DNA of 64,000 bases from Zea mays (GCF_902167145.1 NC_050097.1:44066095-44130094), one strand, 5' to 3'; counted from the first letter of the stretch, positions 1-11,584 are shown. Notes: generated by a model not told the origin, from the sequence alone. Numbers and translations: made by a program.

Positions 1-740
1 GCGGCTGAGTGCTCGGCGTCGGGCGTCCACAGCACGGGACAGCAGGGGCGCTGCGTGACGCGGAACAGCAGGGGCGCGGGACCACCAGGCGGGTGCTCCT
101 GGACGGGTGAAGCAGGGAGGAGAAGGCTGCCGAGCAGTGGGGAAGAAGACCGGCGGCTGGTAGGGGAAGGGGAGCACGTGTGGGACGCCACTCCCCTGGC
201 CGGATCTCGCCCTGCTCGCCCCTGTTTGGATGCCCAGGCCTCTGCGCGGGCGGCGTCGGGGCGCCGGATCGGCAGGCGGTGCGGCGGCCGGGGCCGGTCG
301 CGGACGCCTGGGCAGGAGCGGTGGCGCGCCTGGGTGCGGACCGCTGCTCGGTCGCGGGCCGCTGGGCGTCGGGCCGTATGAGCAGGGGCGGGTGGACGGG
401 GGATCTGGCGGGTGCCGGCCTGGTGTAGACGGGCGCGCCGTCGGGGTCGCGGGCTGGGGAGGGGCGACGGGATGCGTGGGGAAGACCGGAGGTGGGACGT
501 CGGGCGCCGTACCCAGGGGGAAGGCCGGCGGCGGCGGACGGGCAGGGGCAGGGGACCGGCGGTGGAGCCGGCGGCTGGGAGGGAGAGGAGGGAGGTCGGC
601 GGTGGGCGCGGACGCTGGCTGGGTGCCGGCGGCCGACGCAGGGGAGAGGAGGGGGAGGGACCGGCGGCAGGGGCCGGCGGCGCAGGGGAGAGGATGCCCC
701 TGGCGGCTGTAGGACAGGAAACAGAAAACCTAAACCTAGA

Positions 741-752
741 GCTCTGATACCA
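741..752 (-). other. Primer-binding site (tRNA-Met type)
   Basis: The minus strand reads TGGTATCAGAGC immediately after the LTR end. This is the usual plant initiator-tRNA-Met complementary PBS and defines the minus-strand orientation of the element. Confidence 0.8.
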
Positions 753-891
753 TGTTGGAAACTGAACCCATGCCCTAACCAGGGATGGGGAGTAGTATTA
801 ATAGAGTAGTAACTGGGCCAGGCCCATTACAGTGAGGGGTGAGACGGTAATTACAACCCAAACCCTAGACTCCTAGACGGGTAGTCTAACA
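753..891 (-). repeat. 139 bp LTR
   Basis: The plus strand starts TGTTGGAA and ends CTAACA, giving the TG...CA ends of an LTR. It abuts a PBS on its left and a disrupted Sirevirus gag frame on its right. The Sirevirus reading frame runs into this LTR and picks up an artificial C-terminus, which fixes the junction at 891/892. Confidence 0.75.
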
Positions 892-1474
892 GTATTGTTG
901 TCGCTTGAGAGTTGAAGTGCTCGATTTGGGCCACTTCATCCTCATCATAGTCTTTATCCCCTACGGATGGTACCTGTGCACCAAACTCAACAACATCCCA
1001 TATACTTTTGTGGAGTGAGGTTAGATGAAATCGCATTAAATCACTCCACCTAGCATAATCTTCACCATCAAAAGTTGGTGGTTTGCCTAATGGGACGGAA
1101 AGTAAAGGTGCATTTTTAGAAATGCGAGGGTAATGTAGGGGGATCTTACTAAACTTCTTACGCTCTTGGCGTTTAGAAGTTACGGAGGGCGCATCGGAGT
1201 CGGAGGTCGATGTTGATGAAGTGTCGGTCTCGTAGTAGACCACTTTCCTCATCCTTTTGTGCTTGTCCCCTCTCCGATGTGGCTTGTGGGAGGAAGATCT
1301 CTCCTTCTTCTCTTTGTGGTGCGAAGAAGATTTCTTCTCCTTCCCTTTGTTGGAGGAGATCTTCTTCTTCTCCTTCCTCTTGGTGCGGGACTCTTCCGAT
1401 GAAGTGCTCCCGTGGCTTGTAGTGGGCTTTTCGCCGGTCTCCATCTCCTTCTTGGCGTGATCTCCCGACATCAC
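892..1474 (-). pseudogene. Sirevirus gag, N-terminal fragment (interrupted)
   Basis: The frame starts at an ATG at 1474, 32 bases after the PBS, and stays open to the insertion junction at 892, about 194 residues. The first ~90 residues are very rich in Lys, Ser, Arg and His (KEKK and RSSSHK blocks), a basic stretch that could act in nuclear targeting or RNA binding. Then comes a conserved Copia gag segment with the motif PPTFDGEDYARW followed by a helix ending near FNSQATTIL. Gag would form the capsid that packages element RNA. The frame is truncated by the short-LTR insertion; the apparent last residues beyond 892 are read from that LTR and are not gag. The zinc knuckle and pol are outside the window. 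Confidence 0.8.
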
Positions 1475-1505
1475 TTCGAGCGGTTAGGCTCTAATGAAGC
1501 ACCGG

Positions 1506-1517
1506 GCTCCGATACCA
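1506..1517 (-). other. Sirevirus primer-binding site
   Basis: Minus strand TGGTATCGGAGC lies two bases inside the LTR boundary at 1520. It is the tRNA-Met PBS with the G variant common in Sireviruses and in Tekay elements of this window. Confidence 0.85.
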
Positions 1518-2086
1518 ATTGAAAGTCGCCTAGAGGGGGGGGGGGTGAATAGGGCGAAACTGAAATTCTCAAAAATAATCACAACTACAAGCCGGGTTAG
1601 CGTTAGAAATATAAACGAGTCCGCGAGAGAGGGAGCAAAACAAATCGCAAGCAAATGAAGAGTGTGACACGCGGATTTGTTTTACCGAGGTTCGGTTCTT
1701 GCAAACCTACTCCCCGTTGAGGAGGCCACAAAGGCCGGGTCTCTTTCAACCCTTCCCTCTCTCAATCGGTCCCTCGGACCGAGTGAGCTTCTCTTCTCAA
1801 ATTACTTGGGAATCAAACTTCCCGCAAGGGCCACCACACAATTGGTGCCTCTTGCCTCAATTACAAGTGAGTGTTTGATCACAAGAAAGAATCAAGAAAG
1901 AAGGAAGCAATCCAAGCGCAAGAGCTCGAAAGAACACAAGCAAATCTCTCTCTCTAGTCACTAGGGCGTTGTGTGGAATATGGAGAGGATTTGATCTCTT
2001 TGGTGTGTCTAGAATTGAATGCTAGAGCTCTTGTAGTAGTTGGGAAGTGGAAAACTTGGATGCAATGAATGGTGGGGTGGTTGGGG

Positions 2087-2094
2087 TATTTATA
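2087..2094 (-). promoter_or_regulatory. Sirevirus LTR TATA box
   Basis: Minus strand GCTATAAATACCCC lies about 50 bases downstream of the nearest palindromic repeat. Position and sequence fit a pol II core promoter driving the element RNA. Confidence 0.7.
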
Positions 2095-2143
2095 GCCCCA
2101 ACCACCAAACTTGACCGTTGGCTGGGCTGTCAGTTCGATGGCG

Positions 2144-2670
2144 CACCGGACAGTCCGGTGCACACCGGACAGTCCGGTGCACACCGGACAGTCCGGTGCC
2201 CCCGCCACGTCACCAGTGCCGTTGGAAATCGACCGTTGGAGTTCTGACTTCTGGGCCCGCCTTGATGTCCGGTGGCGCACCGGACATGTACTGTAGAGTG
2301 TCCGGTGCGCCAGCATGGGCGTGCCTGACCTCTGCGCGCGCTGGCGCGCAATAAATGCGCTGCAGGTAGCCGTTGGCGCCTGAAGTAGCCGTTGCTCCGC
2401 AGATGCACCGGACAGTCCGGTGCACACCGGACAGTCCGGTGCACACCGGACAGTCCGGTGAATTATAGCGGAGCGGCTGGAATGAAAACCCGAGGCTGGC
2501 GAGTTCCTGGGGCCGCCCTTCCTTGGAGCACCGGACATGTCCGGTGCACACCGGACAGTCCGGTGAATTATAGCGGAGTGGCCCCAGGAAATTCCCGAAG
2601 GTGACGAGTTTGAAACCTGAGTCCTCTGGTGCACCGGACATGTCCGGTGGCACACCGGACAGTCCGGTGC
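2144..2670 (-). repeat. Repeated palindromic motif array in Sirevirus U3
   Basis: Near-perfect 17 bp palindromes CACCGGACAGTCCGGTG (plus strand) occur in clusters of up to three spaced 19 bp apart: 2144, 2163 and 2182; then 2406, 2425 and 2444; then 2529, 2549, 2633 and 2654, some with an ATGT centre. Repeated palindromic motifs are a described hallmark of Sirevirus regulatory regions, probably promoter elements. All lie upstream of the TATA box. Confidence 0.85.
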
Positions 2671-2868
2671 GCCAGACCAGAGGAGCCTTCGGTTGCTCCT
2701 TTGCATTTTTGTTGAACCCAACACTTGGTCTTTTTATTGGCTAAGTGTGAACCTTTGACACCTGTATAACTTATACACTAGAGCAAACTAGTTAGTCCAA
2801 AGATTTGTGTTGGGCAATTCATCCACCAAAATTATTTAGGAACTAGGTGTAAGCCTAATTCCCTTTCA

Positions 2869-4476
2869 GGTACCCGCGGCCAGCTCCTCCCGGATGGCGA
2901 CGAGGCCAGGGTCGAGAGCGTGTGCCTGGCGTAGCCGCTCGATGTAGTCGAAACGCGGGCCCGAGATGGTGAGTACTACGCCGTCAGGTGTGTCCCGGCG
3001 GGACAGCGCGTCCGCGACGGTGTTCTGGGCGCCCGGCTTGTATTCCACCTCGAAGTCGAAGCCGAGAAGTTTCCCGACCCATTGATGCTGCGGAATTGTC
3101 GCGAGGCGTTGGTCGAGGAGGAACTTCAAGCTGTAGTGGTCTGTCCGGACCGCGAAGCGCCGTCCCCACAGGTATGGGCGCCAGTGGCGTATGGCGTGCA
3201 CGAGCCCGATGAGTTCTCGCTCATATGCAGCGAGGGAGCGATGGCGTGGCGCGACGGGGCGACTGAAGAAAGCGATGGGGTGCTTGTCTTGGAGCAGCAC
3301 CGCCCCGAATCCGTGCGTAGAAGCGTCACACTCGACAACAAAAGGCCGTGTGAAATCCGGAAGCGCCAAGACCGGGGCCGAGGTGACAGCGGTCTTGAGG
3401 GCTGTGAATGCTGCCGCTGCGTCCTCAGTCCAGGAGAACCCCTCCTTTTTCAGGAGCGCCGTTAGGGGTGCTGCGATGGCGCCGTAGTCGTGGACGAACT
3501 TGCGGTAATAGCCCGCAAGGCCCAAGAACCCGCGGACCGCGCGGGCGGAACGCGGTTGGGGCCAGTCGGCCACCGCCGGCACCTTGGCGGGATCCATGGA
3601 GACGCTGGTATCGGAGATGACGTGGCCGAGGTAGGTGATGGACGACACCCCAAACACACACTTGGAGCGCTTGACGAATAGTTGGTGTTGCTGCAGCACG
3701 GTGAGGACGGCTCGGAGGTGTCGGAGGTGGTCGGCCCAAGAGTAGCTGTAGATCAAAATGTCGTCAAAAAACACCAGTACGAACCGGCGGAGGAAGGGAC
3801 GCAGAACGTCGTTCATGAGTGCTTGGAATGTCGCCGGAGCGTTGCACAGGCCGAATGGCATGACGAGGAACTCATATAGCCCATCGTGCGTGCGGAACGC
3901 CGTTTTGGCGATGTCGTCGGGACGCATGGGGACTTGATGATAGCCCGAGCGGAGGTCTAGCTTGGAGAAGAACTTGGCGCCGTGGAGCTCGTCGAGCAGC
4001 TCGTCGATGACTGGAATGGGAAAGGCGTCCTTGATGGTGATGGCGTTCAGGGCACGGTAGTCGACGCAGAACCGCCACGAGCCCTCAGGCTTCTTGACCA
4101 ACAGAACGGGAGAAGAGAACGCCGAGGAACTCCGGCGGATGAGCCCCTGGGAGAGCATCGTTGTGCACTGGCGTTCCAGCTCGTCCTTGTGAGTCGCGGG
4201 GTAGCGGTACGGCCGCACGGCGACGACCTGGGCACCTGGTTGGAGGGTGATGCGGTGGTCGCGAGAGCGCGGTGGAGGCAGTCCCTGAGGCTCGACGAAG
4301 ACGGGGTCGAAGGAGTGCAGCAGCTCGTCGAGGAGGGACGCAGAGGCCGTGGTGGAGCAGATGGCCGCCGCGATGGCGCCCTGGGCGCATGGCCAGCAGA
4401 TCGGGCGCCCCTGCATTATGAAGGACATGGTGCAGTGCTTGAAATCCCACGTCACCGTCCCGAGCGTGTCGAGCCA
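2869..4476 (-). pseudogene. Gypsy pol: reverse transcriptase and RNase H (3' part interrupted)
   Basis: Continues in the same frame as the protease segment after a TAG stop at 4477-4479. RT motifs run in order: a FCVDYRALN block, [21 protein letters not shown], and the catalytic FFDDILIYS (FxDD form). After the connection domain ([11 protein letters not shown]) comes RNase H with ECDASTHGFGAVL and a RTDHYSLKFLLDQ stretch. The frame stays open to the Sirevirus insertion at 2868/2869 just after RNase H. The enzymes would copy element RNA into cDNA. Loss of integrase by insertion and the TAG stop make this copy non-functional as it stands. Confidence 0.85.
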
Positions 4477-5007
4477 CTAGGCGCCCAGAACGACATCATA
4501 CCCAGCCAGCGGCATGACGAAGAGATCGGTGCTGAACTCGTCGCCTTGGACGGAGAACGTGACGTGGTGCAAGACACCTGGGCAGGTGATTCGCTCGCCG
4601 TTAGCCACCGTTGCCGTCATGCGTGGCCGGGCGGAGATAGGGAGCCCAGTGCGGCGCGCTGCGGACTCCGAGATGAAGCTGTGTGAGGAGCCCGAGTCCA
4701 GGAGCGCGGAGAATCGGACGCTGCCGATGGTGACGCCGATCTGGAGGGTGTCGATGAAGCGGACCCCGGCGAGAGCGGAGAGGGAGAAACACGGCGATTC
4801 CTCGGTGGGCGCCCCTGGTGCGGCCCATACAGCGAACACGGGCGCTTCCTTGTCGCCGGGATCCTCCGCTGCTGCGTTGCCGTCCCGCGCGACATCATCG
4901 ATCTCCACACCATTGAGGAAGAAAAGGCGGCGGCAGAATCTGTTGTGGCCACGGGTGAACTTCTCATTGCAATTGAAGCACAACCCTAGGCGTCGTCGTT
5001 CTGCCAT
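4477..5007 (-). pseudogene. Gypsy gag zinc knuckle and aspartic protease
   Basis: About 176 residues. Near the N-terminus is a CCHC-like knuckle (CFNCNEKFTRGHNRFC); the protease follows with LLDSGSSHSFIS, the Asp-Ser-Gly active site of retroelement proteases, and a C-terminal AGYDVVLGA segment. The frame ends in TAG at 4477-4479 where related elements have Gln before TrpLeu, and then continues as reverse transcriptase. The frame relative to gag differs by one base in the overlap near 4964-5007, so a frameshift (natural or decay) separates them. Confidence 0.8.
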
Positions 5008-5803
5008 CTCCTCCGGTGTGAGACGCCTCTGGTCGTTCTCGCCGCGACCCTGCTGGGCGGCCGCTGGAGGGGCAGGGAGCGCCAGGAGCGGCGCTGTTGC
5101 CGGCAGGGCAGCCCGCTGTGCAGGGCCCGGGGGACCGCGTTGGTTGCTGTACCGGCCGGTCGCTCTCCATCAGCTCCACTTGGCGAGCCAAGCTTATGGC
5201 CGCCGCGAGTGTCTCTGGGTGGTGGATACGGACGGCGTGGCTGAGCGGCGGTAGAAGGCCCCCGGTGAAGAGCTGGACACGCTGCGCCTCTTCAAGCCGA
5301 CCGGCGCGAGGTAGAAGGGCCTGGAATCGGCTGGCGTACTCTTCCACGGTTCCGGTGCGTCGGCAGTCGGCGAGTTCGAACATCGGGGCAGACCGGAGTG
5401 GGGGCCCGAACCGGAGGTTCAGGAGATCTTTGAAATGTCCCCACGATGGGGTGCCCTCATCGTCCTGAAGCTGGATATACCATAGTTGCGCGACCTCGTC
5501 CAGGTGATAGGACGCCATGCGCACGCGCTCCTCCGCCATGGTGCGATGTTGGCGGAAGTAGGCTTCACACTTGTTGAGGAAGAGCATTGGATCGACGGTG
5601 CCGTCGAAGCGGGGAAAGTCCCACTTCTTATGGCTCGGGAAGAAGTCGTGATCGCGGGGCCTGTCTGTCTGGTTGCTCTCAACGGTGCCAGACGCTGACG
5701 CAGTCCTGTCCTTCATGGCTGCCATGTCGGACTTGAGGGTCTGCATCTCTGAGGTCATGGTCTTGAGCATGTCCAGCACGTCGGCGATAGACGACTCAGA
5801 CAT
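4964..5803 (-). CDS. Gypsy gag (capsid)
   Basis: Open frame of 279 residues starting at the ATG at 5803, 109 bases after the PBS. It begins with a short heptad-like helix (about residues 1-35), then a typical Ty3-type capsid: KWDFPRFDG, WYIQLQDDEGTPSWGHFKDLLNLRFGP-like region (key WxxF), and a VEEYASRFQAL motif around residue 160. The C-terminal tail is Pro/Gly/Ser-rich. Gag assembles the virus-like particle; the zinc knuckle is read in the next frame. I see no internal stop, so this ORF itself looks intact although its element is broken. Confidence 0.8.
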   Translation of the reverse strand: MSESSIADVLDMLKTMTSEMQTLKSDMAAMKDRTASASGTVESNQTDRPRDHDFFPSHKKWDFPRFDGTVDPMLFLNKCEAYFRQHRTMAEERVRMASYHLDEVAQLWYIQLQDDEGTPSWGHFKDLLNLRFGPPLRSAPMFELADCRRTGTVEEYASRFQALLPRAGRLEEAQRVQLFTGGLLPPLSHAVRIHHPETLAAAISLARQVELMESDRPVQQPTRSPGPCTAGCPAGNSAAPGAPCPSSGRPAGSRRERPEASHTGGDGRTTTPRVVLQLQ

Positions 5804-5912
5804 GGTGGCTGCTGGGCTGGTTGCGGATTCAGATGAAGAGGTCGGCGAGGGTGGGTTGGGCGGTTGTCTAGGGCTGGCGGCGGCTGGTGAGTAGGTGGAG
5901 GATCGGCTGGAT

Positions 5913-5923
5913 CTCTGATACCA
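5913..5923 (-). other. Gypsy primer-binding site
   Basis: Minus strand TGGTATCAGAG, two bases from the LTR edge, complementary to initiator tRNA-Met. Confidence 0.75.
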
Positions 5924-5925
5924 GA

Positions 5926-6321
5926 TGTCAAGGGCGTATTGATCAAGGGTAGGCGGCCCTCGACTACGGAGTTCGTAGTCTCCTGCCGTGTCTTCCAGGA
6001 CCGAAGGTTATGCCCCTTACGGCGGCTGGGCTTGAGAGTAGATAGAGAGAGAGATGGGTAATTGTTTTTCCTTCCCCCTTCTCAAGTGCTGATTACATGT
6101 ATATATAGCCCACGGCTGAAACAGAAAGGTTAATCCTTTCCTAAATAATAGGCTAGATAACCTCTAACAGAAAGGAGTAATCTCCTCCTAAATAATAGGC
6201 TAGATATCTTCTTTTGCCTAATCCTGCGGCTAGTTGGTTTGGGCAGCCGCCTCCTGTGCTGCACGCTTGGCCGCCCTGCGTACGTCGCGGGCGCCTGGAG
6301 TAGGGGATGTCGTACATGACA
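5926..6321 (-). repeat. Gypsy 5' LTR (396 bp)
   Basis: Plus strand begins TGTCAAGGGCG and ends CATGACA. A TATA-like run (TATATATAG on the minus side, near 6098-6107) and an internal imperfect duplication of an AGAAAGG...CTAAATAATAGGCTAGATA unit (6125-6210) are visible. Confidence 0.75.
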
Positions 6322-6379
6322 ATTCCTTACCCAGATTCACTATTGTGGGAGCTGCCAACACTGGGTCTGCCCTTTTTAT

Positions 6380-6442
6380 TACTCACTCCGTTCTTTTTTA
6401 TTTGTCACCGTTTAGTTCAAAAATGAACTAGCGGGCGAGGTA
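6380..6442. mobile_element. Stowaway-like (Tc1/mariner) MITE remnant
   Basis: Starts with TA then CTCACTCCGTTC followed by TTTATTTGTCACC, the usual grass Stowaway end, and folds through TAGTTCAAAAATGAACTA. The right arm is degraded (GCGGGCGAGG then TA). About 60 bp, much shorter than an intact copy. TA duplication at both ends is consistent with mariner-type insertion. Confidence 0.6.
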
Positions 6443-6899
6443 GTATTATTTTTTATTTCTTGCATGCGTTTAACGCTTTGATGCATCTTGACATGTTAAG
6501 ATGAGGGTCAATGATGTTAAACGGGGCATCCATTTAGTAATAGTAAATGACTAAATATTGTGCTAGTTAAACATGCTATTTTGGTGCAAGTCACTATCAT
6601 CTTTGCATTATGGAATACCCTTCTGTTCAGATACATGAATTTCTTCAACTTTGTTCCTTGGCATGCCAAATTCTAGTGTACTAGGATTGTGGGACAACCA
6701 AAATAAAAATTCATAAAGTATAATTTTAAGTATTGCAAGAAACATGATTGATAGAGGCCTATAACATGAGTACACCAACATATATAAGTTCAAGACATCA
6801 TCCTACAATTACCAAGGCCTTGATATATTTAGTAAATTAAGTGATTGTTGTTTTTCCAGTTTTACAAGGAGCCGTAATTGATTTATATGCTGTATGATT
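6443..6899. other. Low-copy intergenic DNA, no feature seen
   Basis: AT-rich sequence without recognisable coding, RNA or transposon features. The short minus frame at 6608-6793 has no recognisable motif. Confidence 0.5.
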
Positions 6900-8196
6900 C
6901 GTTTCAGCCCCCTGAGTGAAAGTGCTGCGGCAGTTGCAGCTGGTCCGGCAATACCTGCTGAACAAGTAGGGTGCTTGCCAATGTCTGAGGTCTTCAAACT
7001 TGCAGTGACGAATTTCAATGTGCGTGATTGGAACCTTTTCGATGGTGGCCCTTGAACCAGAGTGGATAATCTCTCCAAAATCAGATGTAGAGCATCTGGT
7101 TGACATACGGAAGACTACTACCTGTTTTCTAGATTTACAATTCATTGTCAGAAATTATGCTATCTGACTTAATCTTCCAAATACTCCTATTGAACTTACC
7201 TCTGGAACATTAGCTGAGTTTGTCATGATAGATTCTACTAGTGGATTGTACGCAGATGGTCTGTGTCGCTTCATCGGTAAAGCAAACTCTGCTCGTTCCT
7301 GTTGAACACAGGCCATTTAAATTTAGAAATTAGAATTGATGCTACGAAAAATCCAATAGTAGCATGCTTTCAGTTTTCTGAATTTTTATAGGGGAAATAT
7401 GGCATCCTTACATTTCATTTTATGGCCTGATAATATCTATATATTGCGCAACTGGCGCCAAGGATCCTGGACGACGAGCATGTGAACTTTGGAGTGTACG
7501 GACGATATGGCCTGACAAAAGCTCTGGTAGACTTCACATTTGATGCAGCCTTTTAGCGCTTGGAGATGACATGCTTCCTCTAATTCGAGTTGGTCAAACT
7601 TCTTTTGATAATAGTTAATGTTGCACCTCAGATAGCGAATTTTTAGCCATATTCTAACGAATTTGTTAAGCTAAATAGATAACGAGCTCCAACTAATTTA
7701 TAACTAACCCTAGCTGATTCAACATATATCTCGTGTACATGTTACCAATGTATATATCCTGAATGAATTACCCAAGAAATAATGTCGGGTCCAATTTTGA
7801 TAATTCTGTCATCTCTGAATAAAGAGTTGGGATCTATACGTGAGAAGCTGCGACCAACAGTTTACATTACATACAAACCCACATCATACAACGTTGCGAT
7901 TTCCTTTGCTGGAAGTCGATTATAATCCGTCCCTCGACAATGAAAAATCTTAGGAGATGCCAACATGGCAGGGAGTGCAATAATGCAAATTGACAGCTTC
8001 GTCAGTTCCATCGTCGGGTGATATTTCAGCGCTCTTTCTAGACAAACTTGAACCGTTGGCTGCGCTTGCACATCATTTCTCAGTGCAAGACAAGACACAT
8101 CAAATGTTGTCCATGGAACGCCATAGTGCTCCGGACCTGATGACTTTGGAACATCCTTCTACGGAGCGGCCTGAGAGACTGTCAAATCAGAGGTAA
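6900..8196 (+). pseudogene. Decayed multi-exon gene-like remnants (unidentified)
   Basis: Four plus-strand blocks read as ordinary protein rather than transposon sequence: about 6903-7050 (contains PMSEVFKLAVTNFNVRDW), 7193-7300 (AEFVMIDSTSGLYADGLCRF), 7448-7556 (FGVYGRYGLTKALVDFTFDA) and 7990-8196 (ends PERLSNQR). They are separated by AT-rich intron-like DNA, but in-frame stops (for example after DGG near 7053) and absence of an obvious start suggest a gene relic. I do not recognise the family. These could be exons of a real, poorly expressed gene whose splice sites I have misjudged. The block between 7560 and 7985 shows no coding potential. Confidence 0.35.
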
Positions 8197-9122
8197 TGGT
8201 GTTCTTCCACAACACTATCTAGGCCTCCGTCTATCAGCAAAATAGACTGGCAGCCTCTGCATTCAATACCTACATCGAGATAACTGAGACATCCCTCTCA
8301 ACTTGGCAGGCAAAGCGTCTGAATATTATGGGAAGAGTAGTATGTTCATTGCCTTGTGCTGCTGGCAACTCTGGAAATGGAGAAATGGAGATGTTTTCCG
8401 CAATGAAAACAATGGTGTTGCTTGATTCACGAAATATAACGTTAATGACAATGATAATGATTCACGCTCGAGTACCAGTGGTAATAAATTTAAATAGGCC
8501 GGTATCAGTTTCTAGTGTGGTATCCAATTACGGTTGGATTTAAGTTACCTATCATATTATAAATATTACAAATATGTGAACCAAATGCCACCAATGTTTT
8601 TACGGCAACTACTCGTAGCTGAGGCACGACAATGGAAGGCAAGGCTACCTAGGAGGCCAAAAAAAAAAAAACCGATCACGGATAATTGGTGCACGCTGTT
8701 TCCAGACGCAATTCAAAATGCAGTGTAACTGAGCTTGTGAAATCCGTATGTAAATCCCTTCGCAAACTATCTGCAGATGTAGGCCTACCAGGCCAAACCT
8801 ATTACAATTCACGTGATAGAGAGAAAAAAAGATGGAAACAGATTTAACTAAGATTTGACTGAATTTTTGGCCAAAACTTGGTCAAGAGGCATGAAGAGGA
8901 AACAGATATGCACTTCTATATTGATTATTGAATGAAGAACTTGTATGTTTGTTTCAACTCTAGAGTTGACTAATAATTGAAATCCAATGGAAACATTTGG
9001 CCGGTATATTCGGACGACCTCGCCGAAACGGGTGAATTTCACCGAAAGTGAGTCATTTCGGGGTGAATCCCAAAGCCCTGTGGAGGGTGAGGAGTTACAA
9101 AGTGCTATTACAATGCAACGCT
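8197..9122. other. Region downstream of GAPA, mostly unfeatured; holds GAPA 3' UTR
   Basis: No convincing gene. A run of ten A residues interrupts a small open frame near 8660. The GAPA 3' UTR must occupy the right end (leftward from 9122), but I see no canonical minus-strand AATAAA, so its end cannot be placed. Confidence 0.4.
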
Positions 9123-10762
<1,640 letters not shown>

Positions 10763-10818
10763 GGCCACGGACCAGAGGATCAAGACAAGATGACGATGCT
10801 AGCCAACAAGCGGGCGCG

Positions 10819-10824
10819 TATATA
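10819..10824 (-). promoter_or_regulatory. GAPA TATA box
   Basis: GTATATAC at 10818-10825 lies about 57-62 bp upstream of the GAPA ATG (10762), which would put transcription start near 10790 with a short leader of roughly 30 nt. Confidence 0.6.
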
Positions 10825-10829
10825 CGATA

Positions 10830-11214
10830 CGAGTTGGCGGATTGGGGGCGCGCGCGTTTGTGGTGCGCGTGGCCGCGATCGGGGATCGTGAGGTCGGGAT
10901 TCGGGGAGGGATCAGATTTCGGATAGCATGGCCGACGAATGGCTGTCGATGGCCGCCCTCCTGCGCGATCAACGTGTGGCCCATTTTCCGTGCCCGCCCG
11001 CCCGCCCCTCCCCTGTTACGGCTTGTCGGGTCATGCCTTGTGCAATGGATCGCGGAGATCAATCGATCGTTCTGGATGGGGGGTCGAGTTCGACGTGGTA
11101 TGCAAAAGACGGGTCGACGCCTGGGAGGCTGGGACACGGTACAAACGAGCAGATCAGATTCAGCAGCAAAGACATCAAAGAACACCGGGGGGCTAGTGCG
11201 CCGGTTAGCTAGGT
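10830..11214 (-). promoter_or_regulatory. GAPA upstream region
   Basis: About 385 bp of GC-rich, unique-looking DNA between the TATA box and the first retroelement fragment. ACGT-core sequence (aacgtgtgg near 10972) and pyrimidine-rich runs (10995-11015) are present, but I see no textbook light-response module I would assign with confidence. No open frame here has recognisable protein character. The proximal promoter is therefore at most a few hundred bases before repeats begin. Confidence 0.4.
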
Positions 11215-11520
11215 TACTGATCCTAGGAGTCAAAACCGGAGTGGTTGAAATTCAGTTTGATAAGCTGCCTTTCTACTGTTACTCGTGTGGTAAGATGCAT
11301 GCAACACATGGAGCTGGAGTCTCCTCCAACCTCGGCACCTAGAAATGCTCTGGGCAGACTCCCATCCCATATGATCTTAAGCTTCGAGCACCATAGGATA
11401 GGAAGAAGAAATCGTAGAGCTTTGGTCTTTGGCCACGGGGCGGAGAGGAGTCCTTTGGCAGCTCCACGGGGACTCGTAGGTCGGAGCCGTCACGAGATTA
11501 ACTCCACCTGACACTCAACA
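11215..11520 (+). pseudogene. Retroelement zinc-knuckle (LINE-like gag) fragment
   Basis: Plus-strand translation gives VEIQFDKLPFYCYSCGKM followed by an H and then a QTPIPYDLKLRAP stretch. A knuckle in this setting (KLPxxCxxCGxxxH then a PYxxWLRA-type end) is characteristic of the DUF4283/zinc-knuckle gag proteins of plant LINEs and relatives. Stops and frame breaks follow within 100 bases. The fragment is short and has no RT domain next to it; its source element cannot be named. Confidence 0.4.
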
Positions 11521-11584
11521 AGTGGCCTGGAGAGAGGAGATGTTGCTGATCGATGAGATAGAGGTTGTTGGTTTGATCCCATGT

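Larger units (their letters stand above)
1..891 (-). mobile_element. Short-LTR retrotransposon, 5' end (internal region plus 5' LTR)
   Basis: Read on the minus strand, a 139 bp LTR (753-891) is followed directly by a tRNA-Met type primer-binding site (741-752) and then by a strikingly GC- and CpG-rich internal sequence running off the left edge. The minus strand of 1-700 reads mainly as Pro/Ala/Arg-rich sequence with no long ATG-initiated frame. The element sits inside the gag of the Sirevirus to its right; the base run after the LTR (gtatt, 892-896) is the expected target duplication, but the other copy lies outside the window. I cannot name the family: the very short LTR would suit a small Copia or TRIM-like element. 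No protein domain is visible in the part present. Plus-strand frames here are judged to be shadows of GC-rich sequence. Confidence 0.65.
892..2868 (-). mobile_element. Opie/Ji-type Sirevirus (Copia), 5' LTR and gag start
   Basis: Minus-strand Copia element: a 1349 bp 5' LTR (1520-2868), PBS, and the first part of gag. It is cut at 891/892 by the short-LTR element, so the rest lies off the left edge. The LTR end TGAAAGGGAATTAGG, the CCCCCTCTAGGCGACTTTCA-like 3' end and the array of CACCGG...CCGGTG palindromes are typical of the Opie/Ji Sirevirus group as I remember it. It inserted into the RNase H region of a gypsy element; the bases next to the LTR (ggtac, 2869-2873) are the presumed target duplication, with the second copy outside the window. 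Confidence 0.8.
1520..2868 (-). repeat. Sirevirus 5' LTR (1349 bp)
   Basis: TG...CA-bounded LTR on the minus strand. A TATA box (TATAAATA, plus 2087-2094) divides a palindrome-rich U3 (2100-2868) from R/U5. Apparent long minus frames inside it are non-coding translation of the palindromic repeats. Confidence 0.85.
2869..6321 (-). mobile_element. Reina-like gypsy (chromovirus) element, 5' LTR to RNase H
   Basis: Minus-strand gypsy element with a short 396 bp 5' LTR (5926-6321), PBS, gag, zinc finger, protease, reverse transcriptase and RNase H. The Sirevirus at 2868 cuts the frame at the end of RNase H; integrase and the 3' LTR would lie off the left edge. GC-rich coding sequence, a short LTR and one continuous pol resemble the Reina/CRM side of the chromoviruses. 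The outer boundary at 6321/6322 (tgaca|attcc) meets low-copy DNA. The family name is tentative because the integrase C-terminus is missing. Confidence 0.75.

Noticed and set aside
55..809. Several overlapping plus-strand open frames of 80-160 codons
   Set aside because: GC-rich sequence leaves most frames open. Composition is Gly/Arg-rich with no motif, and LTR/PBS orientation puts the element on the minus strand.
2144..2670. Regularly spaced repeats that superficially resemble a CRISPR array
   Set aside because: Repeats are 17 bp palindromes with 2 bp gaps inside a plant retrotransposon LTR; no spacer diversity, no cas genes, eukaryotic context.
1954..2724. Minus-strand 256-codon frame with repeated CPVCTGLSG-type peptides
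   Set aside because: Translation of the palindromic repeats inside an LTR U3 region; not coding.
7590..7740. Possible hAT or Tourist MITE (TTAGCCATATTC...AGCTAAAT motifs)
   Set aside because: No convincing terminal inverted repeats or target duplication could be matched by eye.
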